A stretch of 64,000 nucleotides of DNA from UBA10649 sp963700745. GTDB taxonomy: Bacteria; Actinomycetota; Actinomycetes; S36-B12. Numbering within the stretch: the first letter of the stretch is position 1; every line of letters starts with the position of its first letter. The notes under the pieces were generated by a model. That model was not told where the DNA came from and did no database searches. It saw only the letters and a list, made by a program, of their open reading frames with translations. Shown one piece after another: positions 57,093 through 64,000 of the stretch. Position numbers and translations under genes: made by a program. The stretch lies in the NCBI GenBank assembly GCA_963700745.1, contig CAVOYT010000012.1:372001-436000 (forward strand), in the 5' to 3' direction.

Positions 57093-57133
57093 TGGCCCGC
57101 CGTGCGAACGCCTTCGCGTTGCACGACGGGCCA
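57093..57133 (-). other. Hairpin between groES and groEL1
   Basis: TGGCCCGCCGTGC and GCACGACGGGCCA pair with one mismatch, and inside them AACGC-CTTC-GCGTT adds five pairs and a tetraloop. It sits in the groES-groEL1 gap of 106 bases. It could attenuate or process the message so that groES and groEL levels differ. TGGCCCG(T)CGTG also occurs in the repeat at 37664. Confidence 0.7.
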
Positions 57134-57147
57134 GCTGCGAGGTTCGA

Positions 57148-57447
57148 CTACTTCTCGACGATGGCGAGCACGTCGCGCGCGGAGAGGAGCAGGTACTCCT
57201 CGCCGTTGTACTTCACCTCGGTGCCGCCGTACTTGCTGTAGATAACGGTGTCGCCGACCTTGATGTCGAGCGGGATGCGCTTGTCGCCATCCTCATCGAA
57301 TCGGCCGGGGCCGACGGCCAGGACCTTGCCCTCCTGGGGCTTCTCCTTGGCGGTGTCGGGAATGACGAGGCCGGAAGCAGTGGTCTGCTCGGCGTCGAGG
57401 GTCTGGACCAGAATGCGGTCCTCGAGCGGCTTGATGGAGACCGACAC
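57148..57447 (-). CDS. groES: Co-chaperonin GroES
   Basis: This 99-residue 10-kDa chaperonin caps the GroEL chamber. The family N-terminus SIKPLEDRILVQTLDAEQTTASGLVIPD with the mobile loop, and GDTVIYSKYGGTEVKYNGEEYLLLSARDVLAIV at the C-terminus are full length. It is first in the operon, preceded by two CIRCE elements and a promoter on the minus strand. A hairpin and 106 bases separate it from groEL1. Confidence 0.98.
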   Translation of the reverse strand: MSVSIKPLEDRILVQTLDAEQTTASGLVIPDTAKEKPQEGKVLAVGPGRFDEDGDKRIPLDIKVGDTVIYSKYGGTEVKYNGEEYLLLSARDVLAIVEK

Positions 57448-57516
57448 GGTTACATCCTCCGGGATGTCGGTAGGCCGTCCTGTCGGACGGCGCTCGGCTG
57501 GGTCAGGTACTAAATT

Positions 57517-57543
57517 CTGGCAGTCCCACAGGGGGAGTGCCAG
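57517..57543 (-). promoter_or_regulatory. CIRCE element, proximal
   Basis: CTGGCAGTC-N9-GAGTGCCAG has the exact CIRCE geometry (two 9-base arms, 9-base spacer) with one arm mismatch. It lies over the expected transcription start of groES and is bound by HrcA in other bacteria. Confidence 0.85.
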
Positions 57544-57548
57544 ACACG

Positions 57549-57577
57549 ACAGTACGCATGGATTAGCACTCCGTCAA
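57549..57577 (-). promoter_or_regulatory. groES-groEL1 promoter
   Basis: On the minus strand -35 TTGACG (57577-57572) and -10 TACTGT (57554-57549) are 17 bases apart. The -35 lies in the spacer of the distal CIRCE element and the start point falls in the proximal one, so repression by HrcA would cover the whole promoter. Confidence 0.75.
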
Positions 57578-57589
57578 GTCGAGTGCCAG
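57563..57589 (-). promoter_or_regulatory. CIRCE element, distal
   Basis: TTAGCACTC-N9-GAGTGCCAG: the left arm is the exact consensus and the right arm differs at two positions from GAGTGCTAA. It is the second of two CIRCE copies, 46 bases from the proximal one. Confidence 0.92.
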
Positions 57590-57629
57590 CCACGTCACGC
57601 GGGTCTGCGCCGCCGTGGAGAATGGCGCC

Positions 57630-58895
57630 GTGACGGAGCGCACGGACGATGCGGAGGCCCGGCTCGGGCTGGCGCGATGGCTGACGACCGCCGAGGCCAC
57701 CGGACCCCTCGAGGCCGCCGACGCCGCGGTCGGCCGGCACCCCCGCGACCCTCTTGCCGCGGCCGCCGACCTGCGGCGCGGGCTGCCCGAGCTGGCCCCC
57801 GACCGGGCCGCCGCCGTTCTGGAACAGGCGGATCTGGCTCGGCTCGCGGCCGAGCGCTACGGCATCGACCCGTCCGCTCGGCTGCTGCTGACCCGTGACG
57901 GCCTGGAGCAGGCCACCCGCCCCGAGATCGCCGCGCGCCGGGCCCGCCTCCTGCGCGCCGCCGGCGCCAGCCGCGTCCTCGACATCACCGGTGGCCTGGG
58001 GTTCGACACCGCAGCGTTCCTGGCCGCTGGACTGTCCGTGACCGTCGTCGAGCGCGACCCGGCGACCGCGGCCCTCCTTGCCCACAACTGCCCCGACGCC
58101 GTCGTCCTGGCCGAGGACATCACCGGCCCGGGCGTCCTGGCGGCCCTGCTCGCCAGCCTCGACGATCACGACGTCGTGTTCGCCGATCCCGCTCGCCGCG
58201 ATCCCGCCGCGCCGCGCGGGACGGCGTCTGCCCGAGCCCGCCCCGAACGTGATCCGGCCCGCTGGTCCCCCGCCTGGGGTTTCGTCGAGGCGATCCGGCA
58301 CCCACGCGTGACGGCCAAGGTGGCGCCGGCGTTCACGACACCACCCGGCTGGCAGGCCGAGTGGACCAGCGTCGATCGCACGGTCGTGGAGTGCGCGGTT
58401 CACTCGTGGACCCTCAACCCGGCGGTTCGGCGGGCCGTGGTGATGTCCGGCGGATCCCCCACGGTGGTGGATGCAGACGATGACGCACCGGCCCTGCCGA
58501 TCGCGATGGGCCTGCGAACGTGGCTTCACGAGCCCGATCCGGCCGTGCAGCGTGCGCGTGCCGTCGCGTCGCTGCGCCAGTTCGACGACGGCCTCGAGGA
58601 GGTCGATCCGGAGAGCAGCTGGCTGACGAGCGACCAGCCGTCACCGAGTCCCGTCTATCGCAGCTACCTGGTGGTCGAGGAGCTGACGGGGAGCGCACGC
58701 GCCCAGGGCCGACGGCTGGCCACGCTCGGGGTCAGCAGGCTCACGGTGAAGTCGCGGGACGTGGCCGCGGACCCACGGCGCACGCTGCGCGACCTGGGCG
58801 TCGCGGAGGGACCGGGCCTGGTCCTCGTACTGACGAGGCGGAACGGCCGGGTGGTCAGCGTGCTGGCTGAGCCAGGAGCTGCGCGACCCTCCTGA
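57630..58895 (+). CDS. Class I SAM-dependent methyltransferase with THUMP-like C-terminal domain
   Basis: This 421-residue protein has a helical N-domain (residues 1-100). Then comes a Rossmann methyltransferase with motif I VLDITGGLGFDTAAFLAAG and the catalytic-type DVVFADPARRDP. A C-terminal domain of about 100 residues resembles the THUMP-like domain annotated in actinobacterial homologues. Members are thought to modify RNA, but no target is known. I chose GTG 57630 because GGAG lies nine bases before it; GTG 57615 is an alternative. The 3' end overlaps the convergent mmuM-like gene by 41 bases. Confidence 0.83.
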   Translation: MTERTDDAEARLGLARWLTTAEATGPLEAADAAVGRHPRDPLAAAADLRRGLPELAPDRAAAVLEQADLARLAAERYGIDPSARLLLTRDGLEQATRPEIAARRARLLRAAGASRVLDITGGLGFDTAAFLAAGLSVTVVERDPATAALLAHNCPDAVVLAEDITGPGVLAALLASLDDHDVVFADPARRDPAAPRGTASARARPERDPARWSPAWGFVEAIRHPRVTAKVAPAFTTPPGWQAEWTSVDRTVVECAVHSWTLNPAVRRAVVMSGGSPTVVDADDDAPALPIAMGLRTWLHEPDPAVQRARAVASLRQFDDGLEEVDPESSWLTSDQPSPSPVYRSYLVVEELTGSARAQGRRLATLGVSRLTVKSRDVAADPRRTLRDLGVAEGPGLVLVLTRRNGRVVSVLAEPGAARPS

Positions 58896-59775
58896 TGGCA
58901 CGGTCGTCGGTGCCGCAGCAGCCGCCCACCGCGCGTACGCCGGCCGCCAGCCAGTCCTGCACGGCGGCATCCGGGAAGGCCTGGGCCGGATCGGCGTCGC
59001 CGTGCCACTCGTTGTCGGCCGGGTCCCACTGGCCGCCGGCGTTGGGGTACACCACGACGGGCAGGTCCGTCGTCGCCCGGATGCGGGTCACCAGCGAGGT
59101 GAGGTACCGCGCGTCGGTGCAGTTGATGCCGACGGCGATCACGGACGGGGCCGACTCCGCGGCCGCCACCGCGTCCTCGACCGGCTGGCCGGCGCAGACG
59201 TGGGCGCCGTCCACCGCCGAGAACGAGAACCAGGCCGGGAGATCCGGATAGTCGGCGAGCACCTCGGTCAGTGCCTCGACCTCCTCGACGTCGGGGATCG
59301 TCTCGATCGCCAGCAGGTCCGGCTCAGTGGCGACCAGGACGTCCAGCCGCTCTCGGTGGAAGTCGACCAGCTGCCGACGGGTCAGGCCGTAGTGACCGCG
59401 ATACTCCGATCCGTCGTGGAGGATCGCGCCGTACGGTCCGACGCTGGCCGCCACCCGGACACCATCGGAGCCCTGCACGGCATCGCGCGCCACCCGCGTG
59501 CTCGCCCGCATCGCTGCCTCGGCGTCCTCCCCGTCCAGCCCGGCCTCCTCGAACCCCCAGCGCGACAGCTGGTAGCTCGCGGTGATGATGACGTCGGCGC
59601 CAGCCGCCACGTAGTCAGCGTGCGCACGGGTGACGGCCGCGGGGTTGTCCAGCAGGACGTGACCGGTCCACAGGGTCCCCGAGGTGTCCTGGCCGAGCCG
59701 GGTCAGTTGCGTGGACAGCCCGCCGTCGACGACCACCGGGTCGGCGCCGAAGAGGTCGCGCCAGGCGTTACTCAT
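58855..59775 (-). CDS. mmuM: Homocysteine S-methyltransferase (MmuM type)
   Basis: This 306-residue zinc enzyme transfers a methyl group from S-methylmethionine or SAM to homocysteine. The barrel begins DPVVVDGGLSTQLTRLGQD. The three Cys zinc ligands are in VGINCTDARY and VGGCCGTDDRAI. It needs no cobalamin domain and none is present, unlike MetH. It probably recycles S-methylmethionine or repairs SAM. It runs toward the methyltransferase gene and overlaps its end. Confidence 0.92.
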   Translation of the reverse strand: MSNAWRDLFGADPVVVDGGLSTQLTRLGQDTSGTLWTGHVLLDNPAAVTRAHADYVAAGADVIITASYQLSRWGFEEAGLDGEDAEAAMRASTRVARDAVQGSDGVRVAASVGPYGAILHDGSEYRGHYGLTRRQLVDFHRERLDVLVATEPDLLAIETIPDVEEVEALTEVLADYPDLPAWFSFSAVDGAHVCAGQPVEDAVAAAESAPSVIAVGINCTDARYLTSLVTRIRATTDLPVVVYPNAGGQWDPADNEWHGDADPAQAFPDAAVQDWLAAGVRAVGGCCGTDDRAIRRVAQLLAQPAR

Positions 59776-59781
59776 GCCCGG

Positions 59782-60579
59782 TCAGCTCGACGCAGGGGCG
59801 GGCAGGTAGTCGTCCAGGTTCGCCGGGGCCAGGCCGGCCTTCCGGGCTGCGCGCACCGCGGCCTTGAGGTCCTTCTCCAGGTTCGGGGTGAAGTGGAGCA
59901 GGATGATCGAGCCCGGCCCGAGGCCCTTGCCGGCCTGGGTCAGCCGGCCCTTGTCCACCACGGCGTCCCACATCACGAGTTCGCTGATACCGCACCGGTC
60001 CGCCGTGACCTGCGCGAGCTGGCGGGAGTAGCCCGCCCCGTATGGGGGCCGCATCATCCACGGCATCGATCCGAAGTCCTTCGTCAGCGCGCGCTGGGTG
60101 TAGCAGATCTCGTGGTCCAGGTCGGTGGAGGATCGAGCGAGACTGGCATGGGTCGCGGAGTGGTTCTGCACGCTGCCCCACGCCGTGATCCGCTCGAAGT
60201 AGCGGGCCCGGTCCTTGATGGTCCAGGCGCTGAGGAACGCCGTGACGGGCAACTTCGTCTTCTCGACGTATGCCAGTCCCCGGCGGTCCTTGGTGACGCC
60301 GTCGTCGATCGTGATGAAGACCACGGGGTCCGTGGTCTTCTTGCGGAACGTGACGTTCATCGGAGGCAGCGAGGAGCGGACGAGGTCGCGGGTGACCGAG
60401 AACGCGCTCGTCCCACTGGCGGCCGGAACGGCAGCCGGCGCCGCCGCAGGAGCCGCGGCCGCCTCGGCGGCAGTGGCGGAGGTGACGGGGGTCGCGATGG
60501 TCAGGAGGCCGGCCAGGACGGCGAACGCCGCGGGAACGCCCGCCGCGACCGCGACGGCGCGTGCACGGAACACGGCCAT
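59782..60579 (-). CDS. Exported polysaccharide deacetylase (NodB homology domain)
   Basis: This 265-residue protein has a signal peptide (AVAVAAGVPAAFAVLAGLLT) and an Ala-rich linker. The NodB domain has motif 1 VVFITIDDGVTKD, motif 2 NHSATHASL (zinc ligands His and His, with Asp of motif 1), motif 3 RPPYGAGYS, and motif 5 IILLHFTPN. It likely removes acetyl groups from peptidoglycan or another wall polymer. It is separated from mmuM by six bases, and a gap of 137 bases precedes it in which I see nothing firm. Confidence 0.9.
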   Translation of the reverse strand: MAVFRARAVAVAAGVPAAFAVLAGLLTIATPVTSATAAEAAAAPAAAPAAVPAASGTSAFSVTRDLVRSSLPPMNVTFRKKTTDPVVFITIDDGVTKDRRGLAYVEKTKLPVTAFLSAWTIKDRARYFERITAWGSVQNHSATHASLARSSTDLDHEICYTQRALTKDFGSMPWMMRPPYGAGYSRQLAQVTADRCGISELVMWDAVVDKGRLTQAGKGLGPGSIILLHFTPNLEKDLKAAVRAARKAGLAPANLDDYLPAPASS

Positions 60580-60716
60580 GAGGCCTCCTCGCCCAGGGGA
60601 AGCCGACCCTGGTGGGGCCGGTGAGCCAGAAGATGATTTCTGTTGCAGGTGATCTTACCCGTTCGTCGGGCCTCCCACGACCATGATGTTGGCCTCGCCC
60701 CTCCGGCCGGGCGCCG

Positions 60717-61772
60717 TCACCACACCGCGCGAGTGACCGGCAGGTTCGACGTCGTGGCGAAGTCGAGCGGCGAGCCCGCCACTCCCGTGCGGGCCAGTCG
60801 GGATCCGAGGGCGGCGACCATGGCGCCGTTGTCCGTGCACAGACCCGGCCGCGGAACGCGCAACTCGATCCCGGCGGCGTCGCAGCGCTCGGCCGCCATG
60901 GCACGCAGCCGGGAGTTGGCGGCCACGCCCCCGCCCAGGACGGCGTGCCGCACCCCGGTGTCCCGGCATGCGGACACCATTCGAGCGGTGAGCACGTCCG
61001 CGATGGCCTCCTGGACCGACGCGGCGACGTCCGCCACCGGCACCGCCTCGCCGGCCTCCTCCCTGGCCCGCACCCATCGGGCGACCGCCGTCTTGAGACC
61101 CGAGAACGAGAAGTCGTAGGGGTACCGCTCGCGATCCCCCGGATTGCTCAATCCCCGCGGGAAGGCGATCGCGGCCGGGTCGCCGTCGACGGCGATGCGG
61201 TCGATCCACGGCCCTCCGGGGAACGGCAGGCCGAGCAGCCGCGCGACCTTGTCGAAGGCCTCCCCCGCGGCGTCGTCCAGGGTCTGGCCCATCGGGGTGA
61301 TGGTCGACGCCTCGTCGGCGACCATGAGCAGCGACGAGTGCCCGCCCGAGACGAGGAGCCCGATGGTCGGGTCCGGCAGTGCCCCGTGCTGCAGCTCGTC
61401 GACCACCACGTGGCTGGCCAGGTGGTTGACCCCATAGACCGGGACCCCGAGCGCAACACCCAGGGCCTTGGCCGTGGCCACCCCGACAATGAGCGCCCCC
61501 ACCAGGCCGGGACCAGCGGTGACGGCGATCGCATCGATATCGCCCAGACTCAGGCCGGCACTCTCGCAAGCGCGCAGCAGGGTCGGCTCCATTGCCTCCA
61601 GATGCGCACGGCTGGCGACTTCCGGCACGACACCACCGAAGCGGGCATGCTCGTCGACGCTCGAGGCGATCTCATTGGCCAGGAGGGTCCGACCGCGCAC
61701 GAGGCCGATGCCGGTCTCGTCGCAGGAGGTCTCGATGCCGAGCACGATCGGATCGCCCCCGGGCCACGTCAT
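60717..61772 (-). CDS. tsaD: tRNA N6-adenosine threonylcarbamoyltransferase TsaD
   Basis: TsaD transfers the threonylcarbamoyl group to A37 of tRNAs that read ANN codons. The 351-residue protein of the ASKHA fold begins VLGIETSCDETGIGLVRG. The metal-binding HxxxH is in GVNHLASHVVVDEL, and the phosphate loop is LVSGGHSSLLMV. The C-terminal metal Asp is in CTDNGAMVAALG. It overlaps rimI and shares the transcript with tsaB and tsaE; TsaC is elsewhere. Confidence 0.97.
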   Translation of the reverse strand: MTWPGGDPIVLGIETSCDETGIGLVRGRTLLANEIASSVDEHARFGGVVPEVASRAHLEAMEPTLLRACESAGLSLGDIDAIAVTAGPGLVGALIVGVATAKALGVALGVPVYGVNHLASHVVVDELQHGALPDPTIGLLVSGGHSSLLMVADEASTITPMGQTLDDAAGEAFDKVARLLGLPFPGGPWIDRIAVDGDPAAIAFPRGLSNPGDRERYPYDFSFSGLKTAVARWVRAREEAGEAVPVADVAASVQEAIADVLTARMVSACRDTGVRHAVLGGGVAANSRLRAMAAERCDAAGIELRVPRPGLCTDNGAMVAALGSRLARTGVAGSPLDFATTSNLPVTRAVW

Positions 61773-62224
61773 GACCGCCGCCGATCAGCGAGCGCCAGTC
61801 GCATGACGACAGCGTCCACGCCGTCGGGGTAGTAGCGCGGACGCGTGCTGATCCGCGCGAAGCCGAACCGTTCGTACAGGGAGATCGCCGGAGCATTGTC
61901 GGCACGCACCTCGAGCAGGACGTGGGTCGCGTCCCGATCGGCCGCGCCCGCGAGCAACGCCGCCATCAGGTCGGACGCCAGTCCGCGCCGCTGGTGATCC
62001 GCAGAGACGGCGATGGTCTGCACGTCCGCATCCGTCGCCGTCACGAAGAGCCCGGCGTAGCCCACCGGGCGACCCTCATCGAGGGCCACGACGTAGTGAC
62101 GGGTCGGCTGGGACAGCTCCTGCCAGAACTGCTCCAGCGTCCATGCATCCGACGGGAACAAGGACGCCTCGAGGTCGTGCACCCGTTCGATGTGCCACCA
62201 CCGCATCGGCTCCACGGAGATCAT
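61769..62224 (-). CDS. rimI: Ribosomal protein S18 alanine N-acetyltransferase RimI
   Basis: This GNAT acetyltransferase of 151 residues is predicted to acetylate the N-terminus of S18. It starts ISVEPMRWWHIERVHDLEASLF, and the acetyl-CoA loop is VSADHQRRGLASDLMAALL (Q/RxxGxG/A). The C-terminal ISLYERFGFARISTRPRYY is typical, with a Tyr for catalysis. Start ATG 62224 overlaps the tsaB stop. It lies between the tsa genes, as in many actinobacteria. Confidence 0.95.
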   Translation of the reverse strand: MISVEPMRWWHIERVHDLEASLFPSDAWTLEQFWQELSQPTRHYVVALDEGRPVGYAGLFVTATDADVQTIAVSADHQRRGLASDLMAALLAGAADRDATHVLLEVRADNAPAISLYERFGFARISTRPRYYPDGVDAVVMRLALADRRRS

Positions 62225-62964
62225 CACGCGGCTCCCCCACTGGCGACGGCATCCGGGCGACGCAGGTACAGCGGGCGAGGCGGGAGCAGGTCCTGCCCCA
62301 CCAGTGCCTGCGACGTGGCGCCGGTGTCCTCGCCGTGCGCATCGAGCGGCGTGACGGTCGCGACGGGGCTCATGCCGGCCCCCAGCAGGGCGTGGGCGCG
62401 CCGGCCCACCCATCCGGCGTGGGCGTAGCTCGCCGGGTCGGCGGCATCGTCGCCGGCGAGCAGCGCCCCGAACAGGTGGGAGTGGAGTGCGGCACCGTGC
62501 CCGGCCCACGCGCCGGCGCGCAGTCCGGGATCGATGTCGGCCGCCGGCGACACCCTCGGTCCCTCGACGCGGGACCCGTCGCCGGCGTACCAGGCCCAGT
62601 AGACCTCCCTGCGTCGGGCATCGACCGCCACCCCGAACCCATCGGGTCGCGGCGCGGCGTCGATGACGGCCATGGCGATCGCGTCGAGCGAGCAGATCCC
62701 GACGACGGGACACTGCCACGCCGTGCCGACGGCCAGGGCCGTGGCGATGCCGACCCTGAGCCCGGTGTACGGACCTGGACCGACTCCGCAGGCCACCGCC
62801 GAAATGTCCGACCGACCCGCGTCCCCACGCAGATCGGCGAACAGCGGCGCCAGGATCTCGGCGTGCCGCCGGGGGTCGAGGTGGCTTCGCTCGGACACGA
62901 TCGTGCCCGCGTCGACCATCGCCACCGACGTCAGGGCACTGGAGGTGTCGAAGGCCAGGATCAT
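62224..62964 (-). CDS. tsaB: TsaB, partner of TsaD in tRNA t6A synthesis
   Basis: TsaB (246 residues) is a TsaD paralogue without full catalytic metal ligands and forms the scaffold with TsaD and TsaE. The start is ILAFDTSSALTSVAMVDAG, with VGPGPYTGLRVGIATALAVG in the middle. I chose ATG 62964, which overlaps the tsaE stop and begins the conserved first strand; longer upstream frames lie inside tsaE. The C-terminal part is acidic and low in motifs, as usual. Confidence 0.95.
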   Translation of the reverse strand: MILAFDTSSALTSVAMVDAGTIVSERSHLDPRRHAEILAPLFADLRGDAGRSDISAVACGVGPGPYTGLRVGIATALAVGTAWQCPVVGICSLDAIAMAVIDAAPRPDGFGVAVDARRREVYWAWYAGDGSRVEGPRVSPAADIDPGLRAGAWAGHGAALHSHLFGALLAGDDAADPASYAHAGWVGRRAHALLGAGMSPVATVTPLDAHGEDTGATSQALVGQDLLPPRPLYLRRPDAVASGGAA

Positions 62965-63452
62965 TCCGGCCACTCCCCTTCCGCGAGGGCGTCCGTCCAG
63001 TGGTCGCCCTGAGCGGTCAGGGTGACCGTTCGCGCCTGATCCTCCTCGCCCCGTGGATGCACAATCGTCACGTCCAAGCGGGACGACGACAGCCGCTCTG
63101 CGAGACCACTGCCCCACTCGACGACCACGACGCTCCTGTCGAGGTCCGTGTCGAGATCGAGATCGTCGAGCTCGACGGCGGACCCCAGACGGTAGGCATC
63201 GACGTGCACCAGATCCGGACCGTCGGACGGGTGGACGTGGACCCGGGCGATGACGAAGGTCGGGCTGGTCACCGCCTCGTCGATACCGAGCCCGCGGGCC
63301 AGGCCCTGGGCCAGCGTCGTCTTCCCCGCCCCGAGCTCACCGGACAGGACCACGACGTCGCCCTCCCGGCAGGTGCGGCCGAGCCGGACACCGAGCTCGC
63401 GCATGGAGTCAGCGGTCGCGACGGTCACCTGACGGGTGATCGTCTCGGTCAC
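62961..63452 (-). CDS. tsaE: TsaE, ATPase of tRNA t6A synthesis
   Basis: This P-loop ATPase of 163 residues drives turnover of the TsaBD complex. Walker A is in VVLSGELGAGKTTLAQGLARG, then SPTFVIARVHVH (Thr-containing switch region) and the family HVDAYRL. It starts with the GTG or ATG overlapping the hydrolase gene stop. It completes the tsaE-tsaB-rimI-tsaD order. Confidence 0.95.
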   Translation of the reverse strand: MTETITRQVTVATADSMRELGVRLGRTCREGDVVVLSGELGAGKTTLAQGLARGLGIDEAVTSPTFVIARVHVHPSDGPDLVHVDAYRLGSAVELDDLDLDTDLDRSVVVVEWGSGLAERLSSSRLDVTIVHPRGEEDQARTVTLTAQGDHWTDALAEGEWPE

Positions 63453-64000
63453 GCAGCATCGTCTCCGGCGTCCGCGGCGATGTCCCGGTGGACACGTTCG
63501 AGCAGCGCCAGCAGGGGTACGTCGACCTCCTGATGCTTCTCGAGGGTCAGCATGTGCCCGCTGTCGGGTACCACCACGTACTCCGCCCCTGGGACCCGGC
63601 GGACGATCTCGTCACTCTGCTCCTTGGGCGTGAGGCGGTCCGTCTCTCCAACGATGACGAGCAGCTCGACGGACTCGAAGGTGCCGAGGGCCGCCCGCTT
63701 GTCGTGCTCCTGGAGCGCTGGCAGGAACTCGGCCACCACGTCGATGGGGGTCGCCGAGACCATCCCGGCCACGAACCGGCTGGCCTGTTCGGTGGCGGTG
63801 GACCCGAACGAGTACAGCCGGGTCAGCAGGAGCCCAAGGTCACTGTTGCTCCAGCGGGTGCGCTCGACCAGACCCTTGCGGCGGGCCAGCGCGGCGGCCA
63901 CCGACGGAGCCACCCGGTGGAAGACATGTCCGAAGCCGGGCGGCAGCCCGAGCATCCCGGCCGACAGTCCGCCGGCGGAGGTCGCGATCAGGGCCACGCC
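63449..64000 (-). CDS. Alpha/beta hydrolase, C-terminal part (5' end outside the window)
   Basis: About 183 residues of the C-terminal half are present: a cap region rich in Gly and Leu, then the catalytic acid in IVGETDRLTPKEQ and the base in VPDSGHMLTLEKH. The nucleophile elbow would lie just beyond the window. It overlaps tsaE by four bases, so it belongs to the same transcript. The substrate is unknown. In many actinobacteria a hydrolase gene of this type sits between alr and tsaE. Confidence 0.85.
   Translation of the reverse strand, partial: GVALIATSAGGLSAGMLGLPPGFGHVFHRVAPSVAAALARRKGLVERTRWSNSDLGLLLTRLYSFGSTATEQASRFVAGMVSATPIDVVAEFLPALQEHDKRAALGTFESVELLVIVGETDRLTPKEQSDEIVRRVPGAEYVVVPDSGHMLTLEKHQEVDVPLLALLERVHRDIAADAGDDAA

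Overview
The window is high-GC DNA from an actinobacterium, most likely Nocardioidaceae and possibly near Aeromicrobium. The evidence is a WhiB regulator, a DUF6350/PerM protein next to purN-purH, the guaB/guaB3/choD-type cluster, a SARP-like regulator, and groES-groEL1 with a His-rich GroEL tail under CIRCE control. From known genome order, two blocks match Mycobacterium tuberculosis: pcrA-sucCD-perM-purN-purH, and guaA-choD-guaB3-guaB2-groEL1-groES-tsaD-rimI-tsaB-tsaE. The genus call is an inference.

Layout. 1-2459: a fused E1 and an E2 of a 2-oxoacid dehydrogenase. 2545-20292: a catabolic island. It holds an AhpD-like protein, a two-subunit molybdenum hydroxylase (IorAB type), a CrtI-like FAD oxidoreductase, and a long minus-strand operon (Liv-type ABC transporter, M24 peptidase-like protein, DHPON-hydrolase-like C-C hydrolase, 3-hydroxyisobutyrate-dehydrogenase-like enzyme, OsmC). 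Divergent from that operon are a cytosolic NMT1-like protein, an MFS transporter and a LacI regulator, followed by an aldo/keto reductase. The palindrome TGCAATCGATTGCA, which suits a LacI protein, occurs at three start regions here, with a fourth degenerate copy. 20397-30762: two DUF606 transporters, purH, purN, membrane proteins, an SDR, a TauE/SafE permease, sucD-sucC and a free-standing B12-binding protein. 30854-40008: flavin reductase, lipase, pcrA, a secreted wall-associated protein, a PIG-L deacetylase, guaA and small membrane proteins. 40153-43876: a second, three-subunit molybdenum hydroxylase, heavily frameshifted. 43960-52437: small proteins, GMC oxidoreductase, succinic semialdehyde dehydrogenase, guaB3, guaB, a CarH-like MerR/B12 regulator and whiB. 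52475-64000: SARP-like regulator, redoxin, DUF4242, groEL1-groES, a methyltransferase, MmuM, a NodB deacetylase and the tsaD-rimI-tsaB-tsaE set, ending in a truncated alpha/beta hydrolase.

The island genes plausibly work together. An importer and an MFS carrier bring in an unknown, perhaps N-heteroaromatic or amide-containing, compound. The molybdenum hydroxylase and the FAD oxidoreductase oxidise it, hydrolases cleave it, dehydrogenases finish the fragments, and the LacI protein co-ordinates expression. The substrate cannot be read from the sequence.

About twenty reading frames carry single-base frameshifts, including the essential groEL and a Liv transporter whose shifted parts are still well conserved. 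They cluster in patches (1-16 kb, 20-22 kb, 26 kb, 40-44 kb, 48-57 kb), so sequencing or assembly indels are more likely than gene decay. No gene-free stretch exceeds 300 bases; the largest gaps (15997-16187, 36720-36893, 55240-55414, 57448-57629) hold operators, promoters or terminators. I see no rRNA, tRNA, CRISPR array, insertion sequence or phage.
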